64,000 nucleotides of DNA, taken from Moringa oleifera. Taxonomy: Eukaryota; Streptophyta; Magnoliopsida; Brassicales; Moringaceae. How positions within the stretch are numbered: position 1 is the stretch's first letter; every line of letters starts with the position of its first letter. The stretch spans positions 682,001 through 746,000 of the forward strand of contig JAJFZO010000734.1 of the NCBI GenBank assembly GCA_021397835.1, written 5' to 3'. Both the position numbers and the translations under genes were made by a program. Of the stretch, positions 1 through 12,790 are shown one piece after another. The notes beneath the pieces are model-generated. The model searched no databases and was not told where the DNA came from. It was given only the letters and a program-made list of their open reading frames with translations.

Positions 1-2372
1 TTCCAATTAAAACTTCTAGTGTGTATATCAATTACCGAAGTAATTATATAAGCAAATGCTTAAAAACTTGCTATTTTCGTATATGAGATATTTTTGTCGC
101 ATTTGTCAATGATGTCCCTTAAAAATTATATAACATAATATCCACACTCAGTATTTAAAGGTTGATGTGGATATTACATTAAAAATTTTTAATTATTATA
201 TTTTGTAAACTAAATAAAACTAACATTATATATTGGTTTAAATATACATAACTTAGCAAAAATACTCCTAGGAATGCACCTACCACTTGATTCATTGATA
301 ACTTGAAACAATTTTAAAAAGCTGTCAATAAAAAATTATCGATAATTATAAGAGTAAAAAATAATACATACTAAAATAAATTAAAATATTTTCACTTATG
401 TGGACATAAGTTAATCTACTTCTTGACAAGAACTATAGTTTAAAGGATAAAAAATGTTGTACACAAAAGTACAAGACTCGACAATCATCAACATCCAATG
501 ATGTCTACATTATAAAAAATAAATGCAAAAAACATTGTGCACAAGTTAAACTATTAATAATTTGAAATAGTATTAAGACTTACCTCAAGTTATCCAAAAA
601 ATACCACTATTTTTCTGTTACATGGATCTATCATTCTATTGGTAAGGTGACAGACTTGGGTGTTTATACTTATAGACATCCCATATGATAGATTAATCAG
701 CAAATACAAAACACTTCTGCAAGTCAAGTACAACTAAATTTATATAAATTTTACTCAAATAATAAAATGAGTAAAAAAAAAACATAAATATGATGTAGCC
801 AAACAATAATAAACCAATAAAAATTTCAAACACATATATGCACAATTGTATTAGACATTTATGTACAAATTACATGTCATACCAAAAATTTAATGAATTA
901 ATTGACATTAGTAATTAATATATATTTAACTAAATTAGCATACAATTAATTAATTAGTAAATAACAAATAATTAGTTAGTATATAATTAAATAAATAATA
1001 TATAACTAATGAAAAAATAATTAATTAAAATTTAAGTAAATGATTTATAATTAATTAGTTAATTAATACATAATTAATTAATTAACATCTAATTAATTAC
1101 GTTATGAGCACTAATAAATTAACAAAAATTTAATTATTTGCTTTAAAGGCATCAAATTAATTAATTAAAATTTGAATAAATGATTAACAGCTAATTAGTT
1201 AATTAGTACATAATCAATTAATTAATATCTAATTAACTCCTTTACAAGCACTAGTAGATTAATTAAAATTTAAATAACATTTAATTATTTGCTTTACAAG
1301 CATCAAATTAATTAATTAAAATTTAAATAAATAATTAATACCTAATTAGTTAATTAATACATAGTCAATATTTAATTAATATCTAATTAATTACTTTACA
1401 AGCATCTAACTAGCTAGTAAAGTAATTAAAAGTTAGGTAATATTTAATTATTTACTATATAATCATCTAATTAATTAATTATCTATTTAAAATTTAACTA
1501 ATATTAAATTAAGTTAATTATAAAATCAATATAAATTTTACAAGATACACCAATTAATCTTACCTAGCAAAATTTATTTAAACATAAATTGATAAAAATA
1601 TAAATTCATTTAACTAATATCTACTTAATTCATCAAAATATAAATTCATGTAACTAACATTTACTTAATTCATCAATTAATATAAAAATTTTAAAAATTA
1701 TTAAACAATAAATTCATCAATATATACTTATTCATACCTAATATTCATCCAAATATTCTTACAAAAAAACCCAAATTTTACTAATAGAAATTCATCAAAC
1801 ATACCTAATGAAGACAATCTCAAAATAACATACATTCTCATTTCATTCTTCAAATCAAAACCAAATGAAATAATTGTGAAAAAAATTTCATATAAAGATT
1901 TTGAATCTACCGAAATACTTTAATGTTTAAATGCCAAAGATGAAGAACAAATGGAAGGGGAGCATTTGGCTTTGCATTGTGGAGATTGAGACAAATGGGA
2001 GAGGAAGGAGCAAGAAGAGAACAATGGAGAGGGAAAGATGTGTGTGTGGGCCGAGTGGCTACTTCTCCAAAAGTGGCTGCTGTTACTTTTGGAGGAGAGA
2101 ATGATAGCTAGGTTAAAAGGCTTGTGCAAGCTTTTAATGACTGTTCAAGTAGAATTTTCATTAAAGGCTGTGTAGTTTAAGCCTTTAACGACAGTTCTTG
2201 TGGACTTTTAATGTCAGTTAATGGTAAATGACGTTAAAAGTGTGATAAATCCTACTTCTAATGTCAGTTTTAGAAGAACTAACATTAAAAATTATTAAAG
2301 ATGCTTTTAATAATAGTTCTTTCAAAAACAATCATTAAATCGCTGTTACTTATTATAATTTTTATAGTAGGG
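1..2372. mobile_element. CACTA-type DNA transposon, right part (family 1)
   Basis: The stretch is very AT-rich and ends at 2365-2372 in TAGTAGGG. Its reverse complement starts CCCTACTA, a CACTA-superfamily terminus variant (C-A/C-C-T-A). The last 250 bases carry dispersed subterminal motifs such as AATGTCAGTT and CATTAAA in both orientations, as expected for transposase-binding subterminal repeats. Bases 1-627 match 58490-59115, where about 600 further bases precede the match and run to a candidate left end near 57893. By that comparison this element starts roughly 600 bases before the window and is about 3 kb long. I see no transposase frame in it, so it is a non-autonomous or decayed copy. 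The exact 3-base target duplication cannot be tested because the left end is outside the window. Confidence 0.6.
1018..1450. repeat. AT-rich tandem repeat, about 140-150 bp unit, 3 copies
   Basis: Three degenerate units start at about 1019, 1159 and 1310, each opening with AATTAATTAAAATTT. Each contains the series 'taattagttaattaatacata', split by substitutions, and then CTAATTAA with a pyrimidine/adenine tail ending near CTTTACAAGCA. Spacings are 140 and 151 bases. The array lies inside the first CACTA element and probably belongs to it, since internal tandem repeats are common in non-autonomous CACTA elements. Confidence 0.6.
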
Positions 2373-3097
2373 TGCTTTAGAATAGGTTAATTGTCAAAGA
2401 CAAGAATGAGTGAATCTAGTTTAGAGAGCATGCCTTACCAGAATAGAGAGCATAGAGTTTCTAAGTGAAGACAGGCGTAACTATCTATTTCATATTCTCC
2501 CCATTAGCAAGGTAAGTCCACTATAAAGCCTATCAATTAAAAGTCCTTAAAAACGAGAAAGCTGACCAAAAGACTATTCCATAACCGACTCTTGTTGTTG
2601 AATCGAGGGGTTTGGCTTATATCAAGCTCTAAAAGAGTTTTCTTCGAGCTAGCAATCTTTCTATCTTTCTGGGTTGCATGCCTAACACAATGTTTTTTGT
2701 ACATTGAGATGAATTGATGTTCGCTATTATGCCTATTCCTTGTACTAGTTGATGTTACGACTATGCCTAATATGAGTTTGTTCTTGCCTTAGATAGCTTT
2801 GAGGTTCTCGTCGATCGATTGTAGAGGGTTCAATCGCTGAACTTGCTCATGCCCCACTTTGATCGAGTGTTATTTCTATAAAAAAAATTAAGCAAGAAAA
2901 ACTAGAATTGGCTGCAATTGAGATTGCTTCGGCTTTGTAAGCATATGAGGAAGTGATCTAACCTCTTTTCAATCGAAATCCAAATCAAAGACAAGTTCTA
3001 CCAATGCCTAGATCTGAAAGAGAAGATTCATTTGTCGAAATTCCAAGTGACATTCTTCCTTTAGAATCTAAAATTGAACGACTTTCTTTATTTGATA
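2373..3097. other. Unassigned DNA between CACTA element and MULE relic; plus-strand coding-like patch at its end
   Basis: I recognise no gene in 2373-2885. From about 2892 to 3097 the plus strand reads in one frame for nearly 70 codons with only two stops, both TAA where CAA is one transition away. It includes the stretches KQEKLELAAIEIASAL and PSDILPLESKIERLSLF. Its composition is protein-like and charged, but I cannot name a family. It ends where the convergent MULE transposase relic ends, so it could be an unrelated captured exon or mitochondrial coding DNA. Confidence 0.3.
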
Positions 3098-5640
3098 TTA
3101 TGGGTTTGAGCATGTCAACCGATTATGTCCATATTGGCTGTACCTAAAACATTTCTTTTATCTTGTCCTTTCCCCATTAGAGGGTATTCTTTGCTTCTTC
3201 GGATGACTCGCATGCTTACCATTATTCAGCAGTAATGCAACAATCTTTTTGATGTCTTCAAGCACATTCCAATCAAACTTATCACCAAGTAGATAGATTG
3301 GCTTAGTGTATGCTACTATTAAGTGCTCTTGCTTATAATAGTCAAAGCAAAGGGTTATAAAATCAATGTCACATTTCTTGTAAAAAAAAATAAAAAATAA
3401 TGAAGTTACTAAAACGAGAATAGAAAATAAAAATATATTATTAACAAACAACAAATGTCACCTAGATGCTGTTAGTGCATGTGCACATGACAACAAATCA
3501 GTCTGAAATTCTCAACAAGTGCAAGTACATTCCATAAGGTTAATAACCACCTCTTTACCCTTGTGCCTGACTATAAATACATTCCAATCAATGTTAGAAG
3601 CCGTCATTTATAATGAAACTTTTCATCTTTCATTCATCAAAGAGTGAACACATTCAGTTAATTGTGCTTTTCAAATTTTAGCTTTCTCATGCCTATCATA
3701 GAACCAACATTGCATCGTATCTCTAATGAATTTTAATGGAGCTATGACGGACAACTCGCGGGCAAATCAAAGACATGAAATTGAAGCTTTCAAAAATATT
3801 AGTGGTCATGAGTTGGTATAATTTTCGAGGGCGATACACATGTGACCATTTTCTCGGATCTTCCTTTATGATATATTTAAATGCTTGAGGGTAATTACCT
3901 TATAACTCAATCATCAATTGACTAAATTCAGACTCTCGATATGCCCTTGCTACACTATAAAATATCTTGGACACTTTTTCTCTCTTGAATTTATCCTTTA
4001 TATTTTAAGCCATATACCAAGAACAAAACCTATGACAAGAATCGAGGAAGACCTTTATAATAACCTTTACAATACTAGCATGATGATTCGATATAATAAC
4101 CAAGTCATCAACATGACCAATAGCCTCCTTTAGTTGCTCTAAAAATCACTCCCAAGCCTTATAGTTTTTCGAGCCACCGTAATTAAATGCTAATGAGTAT
4201 ATCTGTTCATTTCCATCCTTGCACACTGCTACGAACGTAACTCCATGGAATCTTCCTTTTAAGTTAGTGGCATCAATAACAATAACTGGTCTAATCACTC
4301 AATAAAACCCCTTTAGTGATTGTCCAGGAGCTATAAAAACACTTAAATCGATTAGTCTCATCTTCAATGTATATGTAAGCCTTAATTCTTGGACTAGCTA
4401 TTTGCAACATGTGACAATGTGATGGTAATTATTAGTATGACTCAACTAGGTCACCATAAGTAAAAGACAATGTGTATTTTTTCGCCTTTTAAGCTTTGCT
4501 ATATAAAAGTTGTATGCCATGTAATTCTTTCATGTCACCTATGATATCTTTTGGATTAATAATTCTAGAATTAGTGGATAACCATTGAGTAATAATTTCT
4601 CCAATAATAGTAAAACTTGCTTGTTGATGCAACTCCTTGATTATGCAAGTGTGTGTCAAATCATAATGTCTAATTTGAAAGAATTATCCTTGTGCAACTT
4701 TCACAGTACGGACCTTTCATGCATAATTTTCTTCTCTACAAGCAATCTTAAATATTGATTTGTTAGATCTAGTGACTCTAAATTCAAACTTCTTAGTCAA
4801 TGATTACATACCCAAAAATTGCTTCAACTCTTTCTTATTTAGAAAAAATTAACCTCTAGTAAAGGTGTCAATCGGAGTCACTGATTTCATAGTAAGAGGT
4901 GGAACAATACTATATAATTTAGCATCCAATACATTGTACCTCTTATTAACACTGTCACTTATATTATTGTGTGCTTCAGCGCATGCAAGTGGCACATAAG
5001 ATGGGATTGAACGTGGTACAGAAGGCAAGCTCTCATCATCAAGCTCAACTTCCTTCTTCGATAGGTTGAGTTGGCTCAAATTTTGGGATTGGATACTCAC
5101 ACCCAACATCATAGTCCATCAACTCATCCAAGTCAATCTCATCAGTATTCTAAGTGTTAGGAGGAGTCTCATTATGGAATAATAGTTTTATGCCCAAATT
5201 TTTACCTTAAACAATCGGATAGGTCTCCACATTAAGGATTGCATCAGTAACCTCATTTTTTCCAATATAAAAATTTAATTAATTAACTCGTTTTGAATTT
5301 CTACCTTCACATACACCATGTGTGTTCCCAACATCATGTCACTCCACCAAATCCACAATTACATGGGTATTATGTTATCATCATATAGCATGAACTCAAT
5401 ATCGTCATCATTCACTAACTCAATTTTTACGGTAGTTTTCTCGGATCTCACTATGTTGTGCAGTATAATATTATAGTTAGAGAAATCAATATTAATGCAA
5501 GATTTAACTAAACCTAATAATTGTGCATGTGTCAAACCTTTTCAAACAACATAACCTCGAGTTTTGATAATCCTACCAATATACTCAAAACTTCGTCTTG
5601 ACTCATACTACTCACCTTTCCAAGTTGCAATAACACGCAT
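3098..5640 (-). pseudogene. Decayed Mutator-like (MULE/MuDR) transposase
   Basis: The minus strand reads as a plant MULE transposase, the DDE enzyme that cuts and pastes Mutator elements. The start is chosen at 5640 because the product opens MRVIATWKG, the usual start of the N-terminal domain. The catalytic core appears at about 4280-3760: VIDATNLKGRFHGVTFVAVC supplies the first Asp and is followed by FYSVARAYRESEF and LYQLMTTNIFESFN. Near 3590-3465 is a SWIM zinc finger (CTCTC, then a stop, EFQTDLLSCAHAL). At 3400-3160 is the basic tail ending KQRIPSNGERTR, followed at about 3140-3103 by a CCHC-type zinc knuckle (YGHNRLTC) and a stop at 3100-3098. The gene is dead: there are several in-frame TGA/TAA codons explained by G-to-A or C-to-T changes, the second catalytic Asp (normally SDRH) reads SNHH, and the zinc knuckle has lost one Cys. 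The family is clear from several colinear motifs. The element's terminal inverted repeats were not found. Confidence 0.88.
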
Positions 5641-6895
5641 CCTGCCATGACCATGAAAACATTTCAGAAAAGAAGCGACAATTTTAGAAAAAAGAACAAA
5701 ACTGAAGTTTAGTAAATAAATAACTATTTAGATAAATAAACAATGATATTATCTTATGTATCGATTTCATTAAAGGAATATCAATTTTTGAATAAAGTCA
5801 TGATGGTTCACAGATGATACGAATTTGCTGGCTAAGTCATGATTTAATCAAACATAGCACGGTTCTTTGTTCATGTAACAATATGTATGATACATCGCAA
5901 TTGTTCTTTTAAAACACATAAAATCTTCGTATTGTTAAGATACATTATCTTTCAAATATATATATGTTAATCTCTTGACTCACCTGAACACTTTTGGCTT
6001 TAGAAGAATAATGTGTTACTAAAAACCCGAACTTGGTTATGTAGATCATAGATACAACGTGAAGAGAGCCAGCCAAAATCAATTAATGATTGCTTTTGAT
6101 TTCTTTTTTAGTCTTTGTTTAGGTAGGTCTTAGATACAAACATGAAAAAAAAAATTGAAGAAAGAGCTCGAAGACAAAAGGAGAGAGAGATTGATTGCAA
6201 AGAGAGCTCGAACAGCAAGAATATTAATATTGTATGCATCAATTTTCTCATTTTTTGAATTTATTCACTTTTTAAGGGTATTGTTGTCTTTAGTATGGTT
6301 TGTTTCATAAAAAAAAGGACATGGGATGTCAATTTTGGCAATTTCTTCTATTTCTTAGTTTATAATTTATGAGTTAGACTAAGCCTATATGTCTTTGTCT
6401 GCGTGTGTGGTTTTTGAGTTGGTAGCTAGCTACTACCAAGAGTGACTATTATTTAATCATTTTCATGATTTCATGGGACCCAGTTTTCTTTCGGGCTTTG
6501 AATTTGGATAGGTCTAGCAAGCCTTCTCAACATGTGTCATTTGATGACTCAGTGCTTGGATGTCACAAGTCCATTGGCATAGGCTTAGGCCTATTTCATA
6601 AGTGAGCAATCTTTGGCATGCTTGGAGATTTAGTTAAGAGGAGTAGAGGCACTGCAAGCCCATGTTACATGGGTCATGCACACTTCATTGGCATGAGGCC
6701 TTTTTCATGAGGTCCACACCTATATGCATAAGGCCATCTTTTTTATTCTTCTTTTATTTATAACAATATGAACAGAGAACATTAGGCTTGGTCTTGGAAC
6801 GCCATGCTAACACCATGTTTAGCAAACCATGCAATGACCAATCTTAAAACATCATGCCATGGGTGCAGTCACAACAAATCAAAAAATAAAAAAGA
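5641..6895. other. Non-coding flank between MULE relic and tRNA cluster
   Basis: 5641-6300 should contain the promoter side of the MULE element. A purine-rich stretch (GAAGAGAG, AAAGAGAGCTCG) occurs at 6060-6210, but I could not place a terminal inverted repeat. From about 6470 to 6730 there are several short partly palindromic words (AGGCTTAGGCCT, CATGAGGCC) of unknown origin. The join between nuclear sequence and mitochondrial DNA is somewhere between about 6300 and 6895. No gene is seen. Confidence 0.3.
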
Positions 6896-6896
6896 C

Positions 6897-6971
6897 ATTA
6901 AGTGACAAGAATTAAAACTATGGCCCTCTATACCCAAAACAAATGCGCTGACCAAACTGCGCTACACCTTG
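6897..6971 (-). pseudogene. trnP: Mitochondrial tRNA-Pro(UGG) relic
   Basis: Read on the minus strand, this 75-base segment follows plant mitochondrial trnP-UGG from end to end. It has the acceptor strand AAGGTG, the D-arm AGCGCAGTTTGGTCAGCGC, the anticodon arm with TGG in TTTTGGGTA, then GAGGGCCATAG and a weakened T-arm. Differences from the family that I can see are transitions, for example in the T-loop (TTTTAATTC, where TTCGAATCC is usual). The anticodon survives, but the T-stem and acceptor stem have lost pairs, so it is unlikely to fold as a working tRNA. It sits in the order trnS-trnF-trnP on one strand, a conserved plant mitochondrial cluster. Confidence 0.85.
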
Positions 6972-7157
6972 TCTCACCCCCTGAAGCATATAAATCCACT
7001 CAATCGATGAATAATCAAACCGAACTTGCCCATCCTATTGGGCATAGGGGCAAGAACCAATCTACATCTTGCACTATGTGGCTTTTTGCCTTCTTCTTTT
7101 CATTTGAATTTGAAAATCCTACTTACACTCGGCTATGTGTCCTTTCGACCCTTCGTC

Positions 7158-7231
7158 CCCTTAGAAGTGGATTCAAACCTTTCACATAAGGATTTTTAAT
7201 CATTCACTCTAATCAGCTAAGCTACAAGAAC
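7158..7231 (-). pseudogene. trnF: Mitochondrial tRNA-Phe(GAA) relic with altered anticodon
   Basis: The minus strand carries the D-arm TAGCTTAGCTGATTAGAG, an anticodon stem ending AAAATCCTTATGTG, and the T-arm GGTTTGAATCCACTTC, matching plant mitochondrial trnF-GAA. The anticodon position reads AAA instead of GAA, a G-to-A transition. This alone marks the copy as decayed. It lies 186 bases upstream of trnP and 353 bases downstream of trnS on the same strand, as in plant mitochondrial genomes. The 3' end is approximate. Confidence 0.85.
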
Positions 7232-7584
7232 CGCTTTCCTAAAGTCCATTTTCTTCATCGAATAGCACCTTACCTTAACACTTAACTAGTAAGGGAAAAG
7301 CCCTTTACTAATCAATTTATTAGGCTTGCTTTTTCATCAAGCTTTTGAGTAGCTCTTTCAATTACCACTTAATCTCCCAACATGCTCAAGAATCAAGATT
7401 CATCTAGTCTTTGAATAGCTATAGGGAGCTTGCTTATAGAAAAAAGATTGGTCGGTCAAATAAAAATAATGCACAATAGGCTCTCCGTTCTTAATCACTA
7501 AGTAGTGTAATTTTTTCTTCCGGGGGACTCTGCCAAGAGGTTCTTTCTCTCATGTAATTTTGCCCACCCGTTCCACTTTCGCGC
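7232..7584. other. Spacer between trnS and trnF relics
   Basis: This is mitochondrial-type intergenic DNA inside the tRNA cluster. I see no gene or repeat in it. Confidence 0.4.
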
Positions 7585-7672
7585 CAAAGTAAAAGGAATT
7601 CAAACCCATGAGACGATCTTCTTGTCTATCAATTTAACAAACCAATGCCTTAAGCCACTCAGCCATCCCTTC
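7585..7672 (-). pseudogene. trnS: Mitochondrial tRNA-Ser(GCU) relic with altered anticodon
   Basis: The minus strand gives an 88-base tRNA-like segment. It has the D-arm GGATGGCTGAGTGGCTTAAG, the anticodon arm GGTTTGTTAAAT, the long variable arm typical of serine tRNAs (GATAGACAAGAAGATCGTC) and the T-arm CATGGGTTTGAATTCC. It matches plant mitochondrial trnS-GCU, except that the anticodon reads GTT, a C-to-T transition that would specify asparagine. It is the first gene of the trnS-trnF-trnP cluster. Confidence 0.88.
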
Positions 7673-10600
7673 AAGTTATTGATCAAAATTTATTGTGTAG
7701 TTGGTTGCTCGAAGGCTATCTAATCCGATCAATTACATAAGTCGTAGTGCGCTAGCATGCATACTTTTCCTCTAGTTATGAGATAGATCCCATCCAAATC
7801 TGCCCAGCATCCAAGCCATCAAAATCTACCAGTTCTTTCCTTGGGTGATGCCTCCTTTCTATGATGAACTTTACTAGTCTTTGCCTCCCACTTGACCATG
7901 TTTTGAAATATCTTGTTCGAAAGGACTAAGAAAGAAGACAAGATCAAGCGAAGCCCTTACCCACCTGAATTGAATTCATATATCCTTCGTTTAGTTAAGA
8001 TTTTCCAGATTGTGACTCTTTTATTACATTATAGAAAATTCCATTCTTGTCATGATCGATCCACATCCTACCATAGTGTTTGAAGAACCTTAGCAACCAA
8101 GGCTAACTTACCAAGGCAAAGGAATTTCTTATTTGTTTACTTGAGTTGGTCAGCCTTTTTCTTGCTTTTATTTGCCTATTTAATCTTTTAAATAGGCCTT
8201 GTTGCTACAGAAAAATTACTTTATACAGAAATAGCAACATGGCTTACCTTTTCTTAACTTTATGAAAAGAATAGCAATCTGGTCTGGCTTAGATCATGAA
8301 CCCCTAAATAGGAAGATTTCTAGCTACTTAGACTTGTAAGACAAGAGCTATTAACTAAAAGAAGAAAAGCTAGGATTCGTCTAGTGCCCAAGAAAGAGAA
8401 GACAGAAGATAACATCAAAGTCTATAATAGAAACAGAGTAAGGAGTTAAGTTAATCTGTAAACATCGACTAGACCTTGGTGGTTAATAACTACTTACTTC
8501 TTTAAAACATTAAATCTGGCTTAGTATGAGTTCTACATTAGTAAACGAAGAATTGGGTGATACCAAATCTTATGTCCAAAAGTAAGCACCATTATTTCAT
8601 TAGGCTGAAGAGAGACTTCAAGACAAAAAGCTTAAGATGTGAGGAAAGGTTGAAATAACAAGAAGAGCGCTTAGTAACAAGCCAAAACTAGAGGGAGGAA
8701 ATTTTTGCAAATAAGGAAGCACATTGACTCTGAAAGGAAGCTCACAAAATGGAAACAGAGAAAAAAAAAAAGTAATGACATTCATCCCAAGCTGATTACT
8801 TCTTTTGAGATGGTAGTGAAAAAGGAAAATGCTTTATCTTTTGATGTAGTTTCAAGTCTTTGATGTCCCTCAGAGACTGATAAGAGTCAGAATAGGTACT
8901 AATAGAGTTGTAGAATAGGATTGATAATAAGCGGGCCAAAACCCCCAAATCTTTTGGTTTGGGAGCCATGTTCAACCCTTCTTTATTCTTTGCATGAGAT
9001 GCCGTTACACCATACATAATAAGCAAAAGATGAAGCACAAATCTTGATGATTTTTAATTTTGGTATTTTGACATGTGATTCACTATCGCAAGCTCTTTCT
9101 TGTACAGTAACACTTGAGGGAGGTGGTTCAACTACCTTTTTCATCGTGTTTACAGATGGAACATCAAATTAAAAATTTCTTTATCTTTTATTACCATGCA
9201 ATTGATGAAGATTCATAGCTTGGGAAAAGTCCTAAAATCTCACCTTCTAGCATTGCAATAAAGTGTTGATAGAGTAGAGTGATAGGACCTATTTTAAGAA
9301 AGAGTGTAAGGGAAAGACCCAAACATTGAGAAGCGGACAACAACGTTATATCGCTTTAAAAGAGGTACTGATAATGAACCATAAGCCCTAGCTTTAAGTC
9401 GAAGAATGAGCAATCATACCCTTAGAATAAAAAGATATTTTATTTCAAAATCGTTAATAAAAGAATTATAAGCACACTTCCTATCTAGGCAAATCAAACT
9501 TGAAAAAGCACCTCTTTCTTGGCTAGCCTTGCAAGAGCAAATGTGTGGGACAATAGAATTGAGTATCAAGGCTGCAAGATAAAAGAAAGGTTCCTGCGTG
9601 TAGGAAAGCTTTTTCACCATCGATTGGGTATTTGTCTCTATCTTGCTCTCTCAACTTATACTTATGATAGGTGAGCTCAATGCTGGATATTTATCTTTAG
9701 AAATCCTTCTCTTTTAATTTTTGGTATTTAGCTTGGTTCCACCTTTCCATTCATGAAGCATATCACTGGGAAGGGTGTTTCTCAAGCATAAAGCAAGAGT
9801 CTTCAACCCTTTCACATCGATCGATAAACAAAACTCCTAATAAAAAAGTAGATGTATTATTTTAGAATATCAAAAGCGAGCCTGCTTATTGGTAGCCCTG
9901 CAATTGTTCATTAACTTCAATGCGAGTTTGAAAGCTTGACAATTGACTTTGGAGAGCTCTTCTTGGACTTAGCTTTTCCACAAAAGCAGAGTAGACAATA
10001 TGTCTAATAGTCTATTAAGAGCAAAGAGGAGCTTGCCAAGCGAAGAAGCTGGGTTCAACTATTTCATCAATATGGAGCAATGTCTTGATGCTATGTTCTT
10101 GTCTCGAGGCAAGTTTGCTATCTTCGCCTTGTTGTTTACCTTTACTTAGTCTTTCCTTTTGTGACAAGAGAAAAGAAATCCTTCCCTTAAGCTTTCATCG
10201 GAAAGATCATAAAGAATTAGTCCACCAATGGACTTTCACGTGAAGGCTATTTTCTTAATGTTTAATGGCATCTTTATGACCCAGTTGTAAAACTACTACC
10301 ATATGAATGTCTTTCTCATTGCTTTAAGACTAGGCTGGCAAATCCAACAACTTTATGTTAACAATACCTTTCATTTACGACATTCATGAAAATTAATGAG
10401 GTGCCCATAGCAAATGAGAATAATAAGACTCTACTCTACAGCTCAACAAGTTCCTTCCCCACCAAAACCCTTACTCGGGCCTTAACAGGGTGAGAGTAGT
10501 TAGGTCAAAATGAGTCTCTCCTTTATGAGAAGGTTGCATTGCTTTCGCATGAAGATTAAGGACTTGTAGATAACAGAATTAGCTTATGTTAAGAAAGATT

Positions 10601-12790
10601 TATATGAGGTGGTAAGATGTTAAATCGTTAATAGTCTTCTTTTTATGGGTAATGCATTAGACTTTAATCTAAGTTGAGCTAGCCCTAGTATGGACGGTCC
10701 TAAGTATGGGGACCTTAACCATAATTTTGATCTATGATAGGGCTATTCCTAGTCATATGTTAATTTCATTTTTTGAAATGCTTCACCCAAGCCTTCAAAT
10801 GTAGATTCTTCCAAAGATAAACTAACTGATAGGTGTGTTCAAATTGGAGGTCTTAGGCTTGGGCCTCCTTATTTCCTTTTAACGTCTGCTTGTTGGTGGT
10901 GGGCATCGTAAGCATCCCTCTCCTTCTACTGTTGTGAGTACTGACTATGTTCCAAATCTTGTTACCTTTTTACTATCGCGTATGGTGCTGGTAGCCATCA
11001 TATATGTATGGTTATGGTATGGCTTTGGTCTGGGAACTTATGCCAAATTAGTAAGTCTAAAGTTGCCTTCATCTCTAATTTAAATGTAATGAGCTATATG
11101 GACATTCTATCTAATCTCGTAATGGATAAGCAATTATTTGCTTTGAAATAATCTTGATGCGGTTCATGACCTAAGCAACACGGATTTGAATATAGCTATT
11201 ATAGGTATGCCCAATACCTAAGTTCTCTTTTTTTTGTTTCCAAAAGGTGTTAAAACAAAAAGAAAAATACCGATCATCCCTCAAGAGATGCCTAAAGGGC
11301 ATAAAAACAAAACAAGAGATAGAGCTAGGCTTAAAGATGGCGCGATTTTCACTTTCTTGCTTTGATCAGGTGGCAACTGTTAGGGTACTGGCAATGGCGT
11401 GTGATGCCTCCTTTTTATTCTTTAACTGCTGTTGGTCCTCGTGACCTCAAATAGTAATTCATTAGTTACCCTCAAGTCTCAATGCTGCATTTTCTGTTCT
11501 TGCTTCCTTTTAAATGTGTAGGTGGATCCTATCTCCTCCTTCTTTTTTTCTTTGGTTCCCATGCGTATAAGAGGTTTAGCATTGGCTTTGTTGTCAAGGT
11601 AAAAAGAGTGTGCTTTTGCACTCCTTCTATGGCCTATTATGCTTTTCCCAACTTGGCTTGCTTGCTTTAACTCTATTGACACCTATTTTGGTGTCAAGAC
11701 AAGTAGTAGCAATAATGTCACTTAAGATTTGTTCCAAAAGAGATATATGTGAAAAGGTTTCAATTCCTTTTAAGAGGGACTTACGTTGGCTGTGGTCAAC
11801 AGAGTTACCTTCCATTCAGCCATGTGAAACACGACTTGATATACCCCTAAATCTTTGATTAATGTGACTTACAGGGGCTCTTCATGGAAAGCTTTACTGT
11901 TAATGATCAAAAAAGTAACCAAATCTTGTTAGCATTGTAGTTCATCTCAGTAGTATAAGGAAAAAGCCTATATGATGGGTTCAATGACTACAAAAGTGCA
12001 CATTAATTATGAATCAGCTAATCTAATTCAAGGGATTTAATCTATTATGATATTTTTTCACGATCTTGATTGAATGAATTAACTATTTCATTTTATAGAA
12101 ATGTAATCGACTATATGATATCTCTTTTTTAAGTGCGAGAGATTGTAGGGGTCATATTTTGTCTTCATTGAAAGACAGGAATGAAAGATCAACTCAATAA
12201 TCATTGACAATAGCATTTCTACAGCCCAAAACCAAAGGAGAGAGTGCTAACAAGCTATTCAGTTGATCTTAAAGAGCTAACCTCAATGGAAAAAGACAAG
12301 GTAAGCATCCAAAGTAACATCAACTTAACTAATGTATTAAGTTTCTGATACAACATATCTAAATTATCTTGAAGCAACATTTCTCAAAGTAACATTCCCA
12401 TAAGCAGAGGATGAAACCCTTGTTTGTTTATCCTAACAAGGGTTTATGAATCACTCAAACAAGCCTTTCTAGCCACATCTAAATCGGTATCCTTATCTAT
12501 ATCTTTATGCATAACAGGCATCAAAATCTAAATCTATAAAAAGAATTTGGGAATCCCCATTCATACCCGTATTGGCTAAATCTGTGGGTCTTGTTTTGAT
12601 ACGAGAATAAATCTCTTTAAAAGGCATCTCGATGAAATAGGACTAAGAAACATAAGGCAAGCATCAAAATGCCAGCACAAAAAACTCACATAGACACGCA
12701 TGATAAGGTGTGTGAGGCCAACCAAGCCACCACTTTTACTAGATTTAGGTCCAAATGACACAAGAGCCTACCATTGAAACCCAACCCTTA
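7673..12790. other. Decayed mitochondrial-type DNA without recognisable genes
   Basis: The base texture, with many CTTTCTT, AAGAAAG and GCTTAAG words, is like plant mitochondrial intergenic DNA. Open frames here are short (up to about 80 codons), lack family motifs and overlap each other on both strands, so I do not call them. One part, 11182-11338, is present again at 59112-59266. Confidence 0.5.

Noticed and set aside
2040..2070. GGCCGAGTGGCT, resembling a tRNA D-arm
   Set aside because: No anticodon or T-arm follows, and it lies in the CACTA subterminal region.
6902..7189. 95-codon plus-strand frame
   Set aside because: It runs antisense through the trnP and trnF relics.
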